Source of the DNA: Reticulitermes speratus
Lineage: Eukaryota; Arthropoda; Insecta; Blattodea; Rhinotermitidae
Direction of reading: 5' to 3'
Assembly: GCA_021186555.1 (NCBI GenBank)
Contig: JAJKFL010000005.1
Location: 8,769,178 to 8,833,177 of the forward strand
DNA length: 64,000 bases
A program made the translations under genes and the position numbers. Positions 44,520 through 55,068 of this stretch are shown here, in pieces. The notes below the pieces were generated by a model that did no database searches, was not told the DNA's origin, and saw only the letters and a program-made list of their open reading frames with translations. Positions within the stretch are counted from its first letter, which is position 1; every line of letters starts with the position of its first letter.

Positions 44520-44831
44520 TCCTGCATCCTATTTGAGATCCTATTTGTTTCCATTTTCACGATACTGTCTTCGATTAGGCCAAGAACTTTCCCTTTTCAT
44601 CCTTACGCAATCAGTACTCATTAATTATTCTATCACTTGACCCGTGGCTTTAATAACCCATCCCCCTACCATTATTATTATCGAAGTTACTACTATACCT
44701 CATAACAGGGATCTAGAATACTGCCTTCTGTCTCAAGAATGAGCTCCAGTCCGAAATGAGCCCACAACAAATTTAGTACTCTCTGCCTTTGGTGGCCCCA
44801 AGCTGCCGCGATGTGGATGAGATCTGCGCTC

Positions 44832-45008
44832 TTCTGGATATTACGCAGCGTCGAATGGTAATCCCTTACCGACGTTTCGGGGGCAACGTATCTGTCCCAT
44901 CTTCAAGAGTCAAGAAGTATTTTTGGGCATCTTGACCCTTGAAGATGGGACAGATACGTTGTCCCGAAACGTCTGTAAAGGATTACCACTCGACGTTGCG
45001 TAATATGC
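44832..45008. mobile_element. foldback element FB7
   Basis: Inverted arms 44832-44915 and 44930-45008 (ATTACGCAGCGTCGA versus its diverged complement). Each has UUGAAGA, extra U, GGGACA...UGUCCC-type stem II and GAAACGUC. The first core base is U rather than C in both arms, and no stem I is evident. The sequence around the left end (GATCTGCGCTCTTCTGGATA) matches FB13. Confidence 0.65.
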
Positions 45009-45695
45009 GACAGCCTTGTTTGCTCCATTGCTGATAAATTGATACCATCATTCAATAACTCCTAAGAAAATAATTAACTTTTTCTCTTTGTTAACAGGCG
45101 TCTAAGGTCACTATAAAAGGTCAGTAAGTCTGGGCGTGTCTGTCTGGTGCGAGATAAATATAATAAAGCATGTCCTTTTCAGATTGAGATGGGAAATTCC
45201 GTAATGTGAAGGTATGTTGTCGTAGGCATAGAGCGACCTTCATATGTGTGCTGCGTGTTCGTAAGTTCCCGCGGCATGAAATTGCGAACTCGAGACTTCT
45301 GTTGGAAGATTACAGTAATTTGTGTACCACGGCCATTTGCTTCAGACTTAATGTTGATTTGATAGCTGTTTTTTTTTTAGAACTGGAAACGGGCTACGTG
45401 CCGGGGGAGAAGCCGTGAACTTGGAGTGTTTTTAAGGAAGAAATTTCCGTTCTGTCATGACGTCAAATATCTAGTTCCCAACTGCAGTACAGGAAAGAAA
45501 AACTTCCAAACGTGCGTTCTTTATAATTGTTGTTGGTGTATCCTTGGACTTCTTTTTTACTGATTTTGGGTGCATGTATATTTCTGAAGAAAAACTATTA
45601 AATCTTTCTCTTATTTTACTTTGTACTTTGTGGCACTGGCCCTTACGTAAGATCATCTCCTGGGCTGAAGACTCATCTACATGTTCCGTGGAGCA
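45009..45695. other. unassigned sequence
   Basis: Splice-like signals occur (CTCTTTGTTAACAG ending 45097; AAGGTATGT at 45210), but the interval has stops in all frames. No gene called. Confidence 0.35.
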
Positions 45696-45699
45696 AATA

Positions 45700-46100
45700 C
45701 AGGGCATACACAAAAGAATGGTGCGGTTTCAAAAGTCAATAAAACTTTATGTCTCACATTACACGGGCACAACTTACACCGTCAGCGGCGGCAACTGTCC
45801 AAGTTTCTTATGCGCTACAAGCAGTTCGCTTCTCTTGCTTACTGTCCAAGAAATTCGTGATCGGATAACGCATGCACTGCAGGCCATTACAGCGGACATG
45901 CTACACCGGGTCTGGGATGAGTTTGATTACCGTGTGGATGTGTGTCGTGTGACCCAGGGTGCAAACAATGAAGGATTATAATTACCAAATGAGAAACTTG
46001 GACAGTTGCCGCCGCTGACGGTGTATGTTGTGCCCGTGTAAGGTGAGAAATACATTTTTTATTCACTTTTGATACCGCACCATTCTTTTGTGTATGCCCT
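45700..46100 (+). mobile_element. IS630/Tc1/mariner-like deletion derivative, C-terminal remnant
   Basis: Long terminal inverted repeats (AGGGCATACACAAAAGAATG and complement ending at 46100) with TA outside (45698-45699, 46101-46102). Inner repeats CACCGTCAGCGGCGG are also inverted. The interior frame reads VQEIRDRITHALQAITADML and WDEFDYRVDVCRVTQGAN, the C-terminal end of a transposase; the catalytic core is missing. Confidence 0.75.
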
Positions 46101-46397
46101 TATAATCATCCATGACTCCTAGTAGAGGTCATGAGTTGCAGATAATGGGTACGTGGTTGGGTAGGCAATGGATAAATTGATAAGTACGCGAATGAAAGGA
46201 TCGACATGTTGATTGGCGAATTGATTGATTAACCAGAACGTTAAAAAGAGGTCGTTCTTTAACGCGTGCGTGGGTCGATAGGTCTGCAAATGCTTCCAAA
46301 CATGACCCTGTGTGTTTAACAACAAAAGAATATCACCATACACATATTTCAATAAATGCACTATAATTATATATAATGATAATGTACATGTGGTAAA

Positions 46398-46439
46398 CCT
46401 CCTACATATTTCGACGTTTTACGCCCATCTTCAGGGAGG
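46398..46439 (-). ncRNA. candidate hammerhead-like ribozyme motif, FB8 left arm
   Basis: Minus strand: stem I CCUCC/GGAGG, 5 perfect pairs; core CUGAAGA (46434-46428) intact; extra U; stem II imperfect, with a bulge; GAAAU, loop AU, GUA. Confidence 0.4.
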
Positions 46440-46524
46440 AATTCAGCAAAGAAAAATACAGTAATGACGAGTTATGTCATAGATGCAAAATAACTAAATA
46501 TTATTTTATTTTTCTTCGGCAATT

Positions 46525-46566
46525 CCTCCCTAAAGATGGCCGAAAAAGGCCGAAACATGTAGGAGG
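46525..46566 (+). ncRNA. hammerhead-like motif with broken core, FB8 right arm
   Basis: Stem I CCUCC (46525-46529) with GGAGG (46562-46566), stem II GGCC/GGCC with loop GAAAAA, GAAAC, AU, GUA. The core reads CUAAAGA (46530-46536), the same G-to-A change as in FB3. Confidence 0.4.
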
Positions 46567-46610
46567 TTTACCACATGTTTGTATATTATGTCTAATCATA
46601 GTGCAGTTGT

Positions 46611-46612
<2 letters not shown>

Positions 46613-46650
<38 letters not shown>
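46613..46650. repeat. TA microsatellite
   Basis: About 19 TA dinucleotides, with a second short TA run at 46656-46672. Confidence 0.95.
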
Positions 46651-46656
<6 letters not shown>

Positions 46657-46829
46657 TATATTTATATATATAGTGACTTACTGCACGGAACATGGATAAT
46701 TGTAAATTAAAAAAATATGTATTTACTAAGAAAGGTCTTGGAAAATGTTGCAGTTTACGGCTGGCTTTATTCAATGTATGTAAGTAAATAAATAACACAA
46801 CATTTTCCCTATGCACCGTACGAAGGGAA

Positions 46830-47080
46830 AGGTGGGAGTGGAGGTATAACTCCACTCATTCGTAACCTTGGCAGTGGATGGAGGTAAGTGGTTGCTGTCA
46901 TATCACGGCCATTTTACACATACCGGAACTCATTGACTGGGAGGCTGGGAGAGCCCCAGGACCAGTCTGGATGCATTGAAGAAGAGATAATGCATTTCTG
47001 TACGGGGAACTTGTATACACTGCCTCGGTCTCCTAGCGCTTAGATAGTCACTGTACTGACTAAGCTGTTCCGGGTCCCTA
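46830..47080 (-). mobile_element. SINE C copy
   Basis: Minus strand: head complement near 47080-47000 (AGCTTAGTCAGTACAGTGAC), body with GGGGCTCTCCCAGCCTCCCA, and GAATGAGTGGAG 3' end. Its 5' edge abuts the transposon at 47089. Confidence 0.7.
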
Positions 47081-47088
47081 TACATATA

Positions 47089-47616
47089 CAGGGTTATTCA
47101 AAATGATTGTCGGGTTTTAAACAACTTGTCATACACAATACACTTGAGATAGGAGTATATAGTTGCACCGATGGATCAAGAAATTCTCAGTTTTTTTTTA
47201 TGATGTGCGGTGTGCAGTAGTTATGCATTTCTCCGCTTGGAGCGCAGTTTACTAAGATGGCGGCGAACGGCAGTGAGAAGGCATTTTGTGTGCTTACATT
47301 TCATGAATGTCGGTCAGTTACAATTGTCCAGCGGCAATTCCGCACCAAATTCGGGAAACAACCACCATCTGACAATTCCATTCGAAGGTGGTATGCACAG
47401 TTTCAAGAGACAGGGTGCGTGTGTAAAAGGAAAAGCACTGGTAGGCCGTCTAGAAAAAAGTTTGGAACGAACTCGATTATCGTGTTGATGTTTGTAGAAT
47501 CACAAAGGGTGCACATAGTGTTGTTCTATTAAATAAAAAAATACATATACTCCTATCTCAAGTGTATTGTGTATGACAAGTTGTTAAAACCCCGACAATC
47601 ATTTTGAATAACCCTG
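47089..47616 (+). mobile_element. IS630/Tc1/mariner-like deletion derivative, N-terminal remnant
   Basis: Perfect inverted ends over more than 20 bp (CAGGGTTATTCAAAATGATT at 47089 and complement to 47616), with TATA on each side (47085-47088, 47617-47620). The plus frame from ATG 47257 encodes a helix-turn-helix N-terminus (TIVQRQFRTKFGKQPPSDNS, then RRWYAQFQETGCV and GRPSRK). The next frame reads WNELDYRVDVCRITKGAH, the C-terminal end, so the catalytic middle has been deleted. Confidence 0.8.
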
Positions 47617-47620
47617 TATA

Positions 47621-49015
47621 TTGTAAGGAATCCAGGTGGCTAAGGCTAGTAACACAGAATTGTGAAGATAAAAGACAATGGTCAGTTTTTCATTTAAAAC
47701 AAATGTGAAAGCTACAGTTTTTATGATCTCAACTACCCTAACCAAGGTCATGGCTTCCGTTATTGGCAGTAGTACAGCAAAGCTTAAGGCCGTAATAAAT
47801 TACTGGACCTTAGAACAAGGAACGCATTTCAGATGTTTCTAACGTGATACGAGATATAAATTTGATGGAGACGTAAAACGAATATTATGGACTCAGATCT
47901 GACGAAGCTGTGGCTGCTGCAGCACGAATGCGAAATTCTGGTAAAACACGAGGGTGAAAGGAAAATACAGGCTGTGAAATTGAATTTTCTGCGGAGAAAG
48001 TTTTACCGTGTTGGATAAGAAGCGAATCGAGGATATGGTAAATTAAACACAACTATTCTTCTTTTAAAAAAACGGAATACATGACTACCAACAGACATGG
48101 TTCCAGCATGTATAGTAAATTGATAATGATAGACTGCAGAGAAGGCAGTATTATGCAGACATACAAGAAAGGAGAAGACAGCGACGCTTGAGAAACATAG
48201 GAAATAACCACTGAAATGAAGAAGAATGAAATGTAGATGAAGAGTTATTCTGATAACTAAACCGATTTAATGAAAGAATAAATAGATAAACAGACGGTTG
48301 TTTAACCTTTAAAAGCCTGGCATTTAAATATCCTCTAGTGTCAGCGGGCCGGAATTTTCTCTGGGGATTTACACGTTTGTTGCAATGGTTAGGAAGATTT
48401 TATTAAATACCTTGAAGAATAATAAAGGTAGATCTATACAGTAAATTGCATTTACTCAAGTAAAGCATTGATAACACTGTCGTGTAAACCATTGTTTATT
48501 ATAAAATGTTTTAAGGCAGTATAAAAAAGATATATTTCTCTCAAAGACAGAAATTTTATTAGTATGTTATATTTCGTTTCCTTTCGCTAAACATTCAGGC
48601 TCCTTTTTCCTGAAATTTTCCGCACTGTCGAGGGAAATGGTTTCTATGAGGATCTACTGACAAAGAGGTTTAAAACCACGAGAAATAAATGGCTGAATTG
48701 CACTTAAGTTTGGTGGAACTCGAGCAAGTGTTTGTCCCAGTATTTCCGTTCCTTGTGTTCTTCACCATCGCTCCCTGTTTAATTACCACCACCTATAAAG
48801 TGTGGTGGTAATTAAAAAATTCGTTAATATAGTATAGGGAAAAGAAATCAACATTTATTCTGGGAATCATAAATAAACTGTGCGGCAAAATGCAGAAATT
48901 TCGTGTGAAAGTATGTGGTACATACATTAGGCATTGCATTTTCTGAAGCAATAAAATAATGTAGTTTCCACTTCTTAAATTACGAAAACCTGTGATTGAA
49001 ACCAATCGTGATACT
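47621..49015. other. unassigned sequence
   Basis: No gene recognised. 48080-48190 has an arginine-rich frame that may be a decayed LINE terminus, not assignable. Confidence 0.35.
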
Positions 49016-49017
49016 GA

Positions 49018-49105
49018 GCTATAAGTAGTGTGTATAGTGATTAGGCTGTTGGTTGGAAAGTGCGTGGTTCGAATCCCGGTAAGGGTAAGACCGCACTATA
49101 CATTT
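49018..49105 (+). mobile_element. tRNA-like SINE head relic
   Basis: GTATAGTGATTAGGCTGTTGG and GGTTCGAATCCCGG resemble the SINE C head; the body is not recognisable past 49105. Confidence 0.4.
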
Positions 49106-49168
49106 GTGCCATCATAAACTTAGTCATGAATTTCCGTTGCTGTCCGGAGAAGTTTTACATTAAGCAAA

Positions 49169-49345
49169 CAAGTTCTGTTAGTTATAGTAAGCTAACTGGT
49201 TCTGTTAGTTATAGTAAGCTAACTGGTTCTGTTAGTTATAGTAAGCTAACTGGTTCTGTTAGTTATAGTAAGCTAACTGGTTCTGTTAGCTTTGCATTAA
49301 GCCAACTGGATCTCTCAAGTTTATCGTCAGGTAACTGGATCTGTA
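49169..49345. repeat. 27-bp minisatellite
   Basis: Unit GTTCTGTTAGTTATAGTAAG plus CTAACTG repeated about four times, then two diverged units to 49345. A related unit at 50130-50165 (CCAACTGGTTCTGTT, TATAGTAAGTTAC) lies beyond the SINE and the 49.65-50.1 kb sequence, suggesting those were inserted into one array. Confidence 0.85.
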
Positions 49346-49346
49346 G

Positions 49347-49622
49347 CCGATCCGGATTGCCTTGCTGTCTAAGGCGTACGTCTGCAGCCGCTTCATTGCT
49401 GGGATCGCGGGTTCGAATCCCGCTGAGGGAATAGATGTTCGTCTCTTATTTTTGTTGTGTGATGTGTTGGTAACTGCCCTCTGCGACGAGCTGATCACTC
49501 GTTCAGAGGAGTCCTACCGGCTGTGTGTGTTTGTATATATGTGTGTGTATGTCTAATTGTGTGTGAGCTAGAAACCTCAACAGTGTGGAGTCCTAGGCCC
49601 GATTTAGGCTGTAGCGCCGCAT
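49347..49622 (+). mobile_element. SINE A variant subfamily
   Basis: Head GCCGATCCGGATTGCCTTGC with box B GGTTCGAATCCC, body GACGAGCTGATCAC and GAGGAGTCCTACCGGCTGTG, GT microsatellite, 3' end TAGGCCCGATTTAGGCTG. Same subfamily as 41300-41567. Confidence 0.8.
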
Positions 49623-49648
49623 AAAGAAAAAATCTTCGGTGTTTCAAG

Positions 49649-49798
49649 CTACGACTGAACCGCAAATTGTACGTAAAACGTCACGCCGACAAGTTGAATG
49701 TTGGCGATCTTCTTTTTCGGCCTCTGTGAACCCTCCTTTGCCTCCTTCTTCCGTTTTCGGTAGTTTTCTTGCTTTTGTGCGTTAGTTAGTCTCGGCAT
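49649..49798 (-). CDS. short basic ORF, possible transposon-encoded N-terminus
   Basis: From an internal ATG at 49798 the frame gives 49 residues starting MPRLTNAQKQENYRKRKKEA, strongly basic and helix-forming, then PKKKIANIQLVG and a stop. Similar MPR...YRKRKK starts occur in proteins of dispersed insect repeats as I recall them, but I cannot name the family. The upstream start at 49921 is less likely because the basic motif begins at the internal ATG. The segment GCCGAGGTGACCCACC just upstream (49818) recurs at 50058, so the ORF lies near duplicated sequence. Function not assigned. Confidence 0.2.
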   Translation of the reverse strand: MPRLTNAQKQENYRKRKKEAKEGSQRPKKKIANIQLVGVTFYVQFAVQS

Positions 49799-50165
49799 CG
49801 TGAACCTGTAAAAAACATCGCCGAGGTGACCCACCAATGTGTACCGATGTAAGATGTTAGATGGTGAGAGTGTGAAAATCGTAGGTGATTTTGACATGGC
49901 CGCCATTTTGGCAGATTTCAAGATTTTTCGATTATTCTTTTTTTAGCATGAAGGTATATTCCTTACCTTTCAAACTATGTATCGTTCACTGCTGTAGTCG
50001 AAGTAGGCGCGGAGCACTGTGAAGAAACGTAGGTAACGCGAAAGTCTGACACCGCGAGCGCCGAGGTGACCCACCTATGTGTACCGAAATGTAAGACGTT
50101 TTACGTCAAAAACTGTATCTGTCAACATTATGTTAAACCAACTGGTTCTGTTTTATAGTAAGTTA

Positions 50166-51610
50166 CTTGTTTCTATCATTTGTATGGTAAGGTATGGCAC
50201 ACGGTGTGGTTCTCTCCCTTTGTAGTACAGTAATCGCTTCTGTTTTGGCGTAATTTTACTGCTTCTACCAGTTCTTTCGTGAGCTCACTGTTCTTTCTGG
50301 TGTAGTCCAGGACACGAACTCAGAATGTCGATCTCTATAAGATAAGAGGGCTTCTCACAGGACTGCTGCAGTCCTGTGTCGCAGCATAATAGCAGGAACT
50401 TTGCTCTTTGCAGGAATCTATTAGCTTTCCGAGATGAGAACATCCAGTCTGAATTCGTATACAGAATACTTTCTTCTCGGGGATTTTCCTTTACCAACGA
50501 CATGCAAAATTCTGTTGACAATTCCCCATCAGTATGCAAACTTCGGTCTTCTCAGGCAATGCAGCTTGTTTCTTCATGTATCTGCAACGTAGCCACGTCT
50601 CCCAAGCTTTTGTCGCAGCGATTTCTGTGAGCGAATTCCCTGTTACAACTATCCACAGAAAAGTGCCGGTTAAAAGTAAGTAGGAGATCTCACGTGTAAG
50701 TTTCTGAATATATTCATTTCTTCTGGGTAGATAAACCTGTATATTAATCAGTTTTAATCTATAGCGGTGAAGTGGTAACAGTGATTAATTTCTAACAGCA
50801 AATAAGCACGCAATATTTCCGCGCGGTTTCTGGCAACACTGAACAATTGTAATTAAGTACCATAACTCAAATGCCAGCTCTTAAAGGTAACCTTGCAACA
50901 TTTCATTTCATTTTGCAAGATGTTCTAACAAGATTTCTAGCTGCATTTGAACATTGCATGTTACATCTGTATATAAAGCAACCATTGTTTCTTGCATTAT
51001 ATTTTTGGTGCCCTTACTTTAAAAACATTTTATTGTACATATGGCCGCCTTTTTTGGAAGTGTTTTGTAAAATATAATGAATACGAAAAAGCGTAGGGTT
51101 ATTGGCAAGCAGGTACAGTGTCCTGTGTTAACACGTACTCTCATATACAAAACTTTAGTGCAGGGATGCGAAATGGATCAGGAGCCTAATAAATGGTACA
51201 GTATGCACGTTCATATTTGTTGTACTGGTCTCAAAATGCACTTAAAATTCATGATAGAAGAAACAAAGTCTTTAGACTACAATTATACTATGGCTACTGC
51301 ACAGGAGATGATAAGTAATAAAATGAAAAAACGGTTATTGGCTGTGGGAGGGAAATATGTGAAGAGCTCCGTGTATTTTAATGCAAATTCTTTACAGAAA
51401 ATTTGTGAAAAAGGGAGCTAATATATAGGAGCATCAGATTTTGGAATTAGGAACAACGCATACAAGGAGGGCACACAAAAAACGTAACCGTAAAATTGTT
51501 ATTACAACAAAATTAGCGTGAAATTACATGTTTCGTGAAAACATCTTGAGCAACATGTTTCGACGCATTTTTTCGTCGTTGTTTTTTTTTTGCATACGTG
51601 TTGAAATACT
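50166..51610. other. unassigned sequence with an unrecognised 114-codon frame
   Basis: The plus frame 51077-51421 encodes a lysine-rich 114-residue peptide without recognisable domain, signal peptide or membrane segment; I would not call it a gene on sequence alone. The hairpin AGGACTGC/GCAGTCCT lies at 50358-50374. Nothing else recognised. Confidence 0.3.
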
Positions 51611-51872
51611 GAGCCGGAAGAGCACAGACAGTATAGTGACTAGGATACGGGCTGGGCGATCCAGGCTTCGAATTCCGGCAGAAGCAAGAAATGTTTCTCT
51701 TTTACAAATCTTCCACACAGGCCATGGGGCCCACATATTTTTCTATTAAATAGGTACCGGAGTTCTTTACGGGGGTAAAGCGGCCGGGACCTGAAGTTGA
51801 TCACTCACACCTTTCTAATGCCGAGGTTAAGAATGAGTGCTGCCTTTATGGCGTGGACAGAGACATCTTTTT
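51611..51872 (+). mobile_element. SINE C copy
   Basis: GAGCCGGAAGAGCACAGACA head, TATAGTGACTAGGATACGGG, TTCGAATTCCGG box B, body TAAAGCGGCCGGGACCTGAA, 3' AGGTTAAGAATGAGTG. Confidence 0.85.
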
Positions 51873-51974
51873 TCAACTTTACGTATTGAAATATTCAATT
51901 AAGGACCTGATGATGAAAAACGGGGAATTTAAACACTTAGCTAACGGTGTAACTCTAGTTACTGTAAATTGTAA

Positions 51975-52400
51975 CTTCACACATTGTGTCTACACGGCAA
52001 TGCACATTATGTCTACACGGCAATACGCATTGTGTCTACACGGCAATGCACATTGTGTCTACACGGCAATACACATTGTGTCTACACAGCAATACGCATT
52101 GTGTCTACACGGCAATACGCATTGTGTCTACCCGGCAATACACATTGTGTCTACACGGCAATGCGCATTGTATCTACACGGCAATACACATTGTGTCTAC
52201 ACGGCAATATACATCGTGTCTACACGGCAATACACATTGTGTCTACACGGCAATATGCATTGTGTCTGCACGGCAATATGCATTGTGTCTACACGGCAAT
52301 ATGCATTGTGTCTACACGGCAATACGCATGGTGTCTACACGGCAATACACACATTGTGTCTACACGGCAATACACACATTGTGTCTACACGGCATGAGTA
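51975..52400. repeat. 23-bp minisatellite, about 18 copies
   Basis: Unit CACATTGTGTCTACACGGCA plus ATA with point changes (GCAT/ACAT, ATGC/ACGC). Because 23 is not a multiple of 3 and the unit has no stop in any phase on the plus strand, all three plus frames stay open (51853, 51984, 51986). Two 25-bp units occur near 52345-52390. Confidence 0.92.
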
Positions 52401-52851
52401 AGCTCGCGGTAAGGGATAATATTGTGTTCGCAGTGTGAAAACGTAGAACATTCACAAAATGTGGACATGTCTTTCGCGGTCGCGGAGTTTATGCTTGCTT
52501 AAGGAAGGCGGATTTATATAAGCACCAATCATCCTAATTTTCCCGTTATATCCCAAAACTGGAGGCTATGCTATCATCTGTCCCCAGATGCAAATCAATA
52601 TAACACTCTGAAACTAAAGTCTTTGTAGGTGATTCCCAGAAGTCAGGAAACCGAAGCAACAAAAGAAATGCAATCCATGTGCCAAGAAAAGTTCAAGGAT
52701 AACAGATACAACTATAATCAACGTGATCCAGAGATACGTCGGTTTTCCCCTGCCACTGATTCACCATGCCGCTCTGAGGACTACGACAGGCTGGCTAGAT
52801 TTTGTAACCACACACACAAGCCCAAAATCAGATTAAGTTGACTTCATGGCC
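52401..52851. other. unassigned sequence
   Basis: Nothing recognised. Confidence 0.35.
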
Positions 52852-54175
52852 ACGTATTGAGCTACACCAAGAGTGACCAGGCTTCATTATCAGACACAGG
52901 GCTACACTAGGAGTGACCAAGTTTTACTATCAGACACTGGGCTACACTAGGAGTGACCAGGTTTTATTATCAGACACCGGGCTACACTAGGAGTGACCAG
53001 GCTTTATTATCAGACACCGGGATACACTAGCAGTGACCAGGTTTTTTTGTCAGACACTGGCTACACTCAGTTACCAGGCTCCATTGTCAGACACTGGGCT
53101 ACACTAGGAGTGACCAGGCTTTATTATTAGACAGTGTGCTACACTCAGTTACCAGGCTCCATTGTCAGACACTGGGCTACACTAGGAGTGACCAGGCTTT
53201 ATTATTAGACAGTGTGCTACACTCAGTTACCAGGCTCCATTGTCAGACACTGGGCTACACTAGGAGTGACCATGCTTTATTATCAGACACTGAGCTACAT
53301 TCAGTGACCAAGTTTAAATTTCAAACACCGGGCTACACCCAGAGTGACCAGGATACATTATCAGACACCAGGACATACTCAGAGTGCCGAGACTTTTTTA
53401 TCAGACACCGACATAAACCCAGAGTCACCGGCATTCATTATCAGACATTGGGATGCACTTAGGGTGCCCAGGCATCATTATAGACACCAGAACACTCTCA
53501 GGGTGACCAGAATTTATTATCAGACACTGGGATGCAATTTGAGTGTCCAGGCTTTGTTATCAAACACTGGTATACACTCAAAGTTTCCACGCCTCCTTGT
53601 CAGACACAGGACAACAATTAGACTAACAAGGCTTCATTAGCAGACACTAGTATATACTCAGGGTGACCAGAATTTTCAATCACTTACCGAGCTACACTTC
53701 GGGGCAAGCGGTGGCGCAGTTGGTTGAGGCACTGCGCTACAAGCGGGAACGTCGCGGGTTCGATTCCCGATGGTGTCATTGAAATTTTTCATTGACATAA
53801 TCGTTTCGGTCGCACTATGGCCCTGGGGTCGACTCAGCCTCTAACAGAAATGAGTACCAGGAATCTTTCCTGGGGGTAAAGGCGGCCGGTGCGTAGGGCT
53901 GACAACCTTACCACCTTCATGTGTCGATTGTCTAGAAATCTGGGAGCCTCAACCTCCTGGAACCCTAAGGGCCTGTCCAGGCCTGTAATGGGATTGCTTT
54001 ACCTTACCGAGCTACACTTAACGTGACAAGGGTTCTTTAGCATACATTTGATATACTCAGGGTGTTAAGGCTTCACTGCCATATATATTTGACTACAGTC
54101 AGGGTAACCAGGATTTATCGGACACTGGGCTATGCCCAGAATTACTAAGTTTCATTACTAGACACTCACATGTAC
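52852..54175. repeat. 40-bp satellite, about 25 units, interrupted
   Basis: Unit GGGCTACACTAGGAGTGACC then AGGCTTTATTATCAGACACC, about 40 bp. Units at 52890-53280 are similar and include a higher-order repeat (53060-53260). They diverge steadily towards 54175. A SINE B at 53701-54002 splits it. Confidence 0.88.
53701..54002 (+). mobile_element. SINE B copy, complete
   Basis: Best full-length SINE B: head 53703-53770 (box A GGCGCAGTTGGTTGAGGCAC, box B GGTTCGATTCCC) to the 3' end GGGATTGCTTTAC. Flanked by CTTACCGAGCTACACTT (53683-53699, 54003-54019), a perfect 17-bp duplication of satellite sequence. Confidence 0.95.
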
Positions 54176-54660
54176 CAGGCTTATCATTTGTGCAAGGACC
54201 ACCAACGTAATATGTGATAAAAATTATTCCTGCATTTCTTGGAGTTCTAAAATTCAATGACAAGTTAACTATGTAGAAAAACAAAAGAATTGCTAAAACA
54301 GTGTACTGTATAAACAGTGTTTGTTTCACTGTAACTTCTCTTATAAATACTCTCCGCTCCGATAAGTACCGAATTACCCCAGAGTTGGGCGCAGAAGAGG
54401 ATGCAGGTCTTCGTCGTCTTACCATCAAGTGCCCCATATTTTGGTCAGATTTTAACAGAAATTTTAACTTATCAACTTATATTATTTAACGCTCTGAATA
54501 TCAGATTCTGTGAAACTTTTTCATCCATCTTTGAATTTCTTTACGCATACAGTTTGGTGAACGGAGAGACTGGCTATTGCAATAAACCTTCCACAGAATT
54601 GCAACAAGTCTAAAAATCGAAAACACGTCGTTATTTAATAAATAATGTTTTATATGTGTC
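54176..54660. other. unassigned sequence
   Basis: Nothing recognised. Confidence 0.35.
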
Positions 54661-54662
54661 GA

Positions 54663-54825
54663 CAGCTCATTCTTAAACTCTGCACTACATGGAAGTGACA
54701 GGCAAAATCATGCCCCGGACCCTTTACCCCTCAGAAAGAACCCCGTTACCCATTGAACAGGAGGCTGCCCGGGCTCCAGAGCCTCTCTGGACATATGTCT
54801 TGCAGTTGGTGAAATCCCGTCCAAA
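54663..54825 (-). mobile_element. SINE C fragment
   Basis: Minus strand body only: GGAGCCCGGGCAGCCTCCTG, GGGTAACGGGGTTCTTTC and the GAATGAGCTG 3' end. The tRNA-like head is missing. Confidence 0.6.
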
Positions 54826-54888
54826 TAAATATCGTATTGAGAGATTTAGGGTTCACACGCCGGTGTTGATAAAGATTACAGTCCTCTA

Positions 54889-55068
54889 GGATATGACGCC
54901 GTATAGGTTTGTATATAGGTAACAATGTTTCGGACTTACTTGCTGCATCTTTTCAGTCCAAGGCTATCCTCCATTTTTCTTGGACTAACCTGAAGATGGA
55001 GGCGTTTAAGTCCTCCGAAACCTTGATTTATACGCCAGCATACCAGGTGTCATATCCCTATTAGTGCA
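54889..55068. mobile_element. foldback element FB10
   Basis: Arms GGATATGACGCCGTATA and TATACGCC...GGTGTCATATCC are inverted. The right arm has CUGAAGA (54991-54997), extra U, stem II GGAGG/CCUCC and GAAAC, but lacks a normal cleavage triplet and stem I; the left arm is decayed. Confidence 0.5.

Larger units (their letters stand above)
46332..46605. mobile_element. foldback element FB8 with paired hammerhead-like motifs
   Basis: Arms 46358-46440 and 46520-46605 are inverted (GTGGTAAACCTCCTACAT versus its complement). The left tail (46332-46357) contains CACCATACACATATTTC, a variant of the FB3/FB4/FB11 tail. No clear target duplication, perhaps because the right side enters a TA microsatellite. 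Confidence 0.7.

Noticed and set aside
45098..45211. Exon between CTCTTTGTTAACAG and GTATGT
   Set aside because: Contains stops in all three plus frames; no supporting neighbour.
51853..52438. Three overlapping plus-strand frames of 137-182 codons
   Set aside because: All come from the 23-bp minisatellite.
52852..53640. CRISPR-like array of regular repeats
   Set aside because: Units are contiguous and degenerate with no unique spacers; eukaryotic satellite. The same applies to the other arrays.
54991..55030. Intact ribozyme in FB10
   Set aside because: Core and stem II are good but there is no cleavage triplet or stem I.
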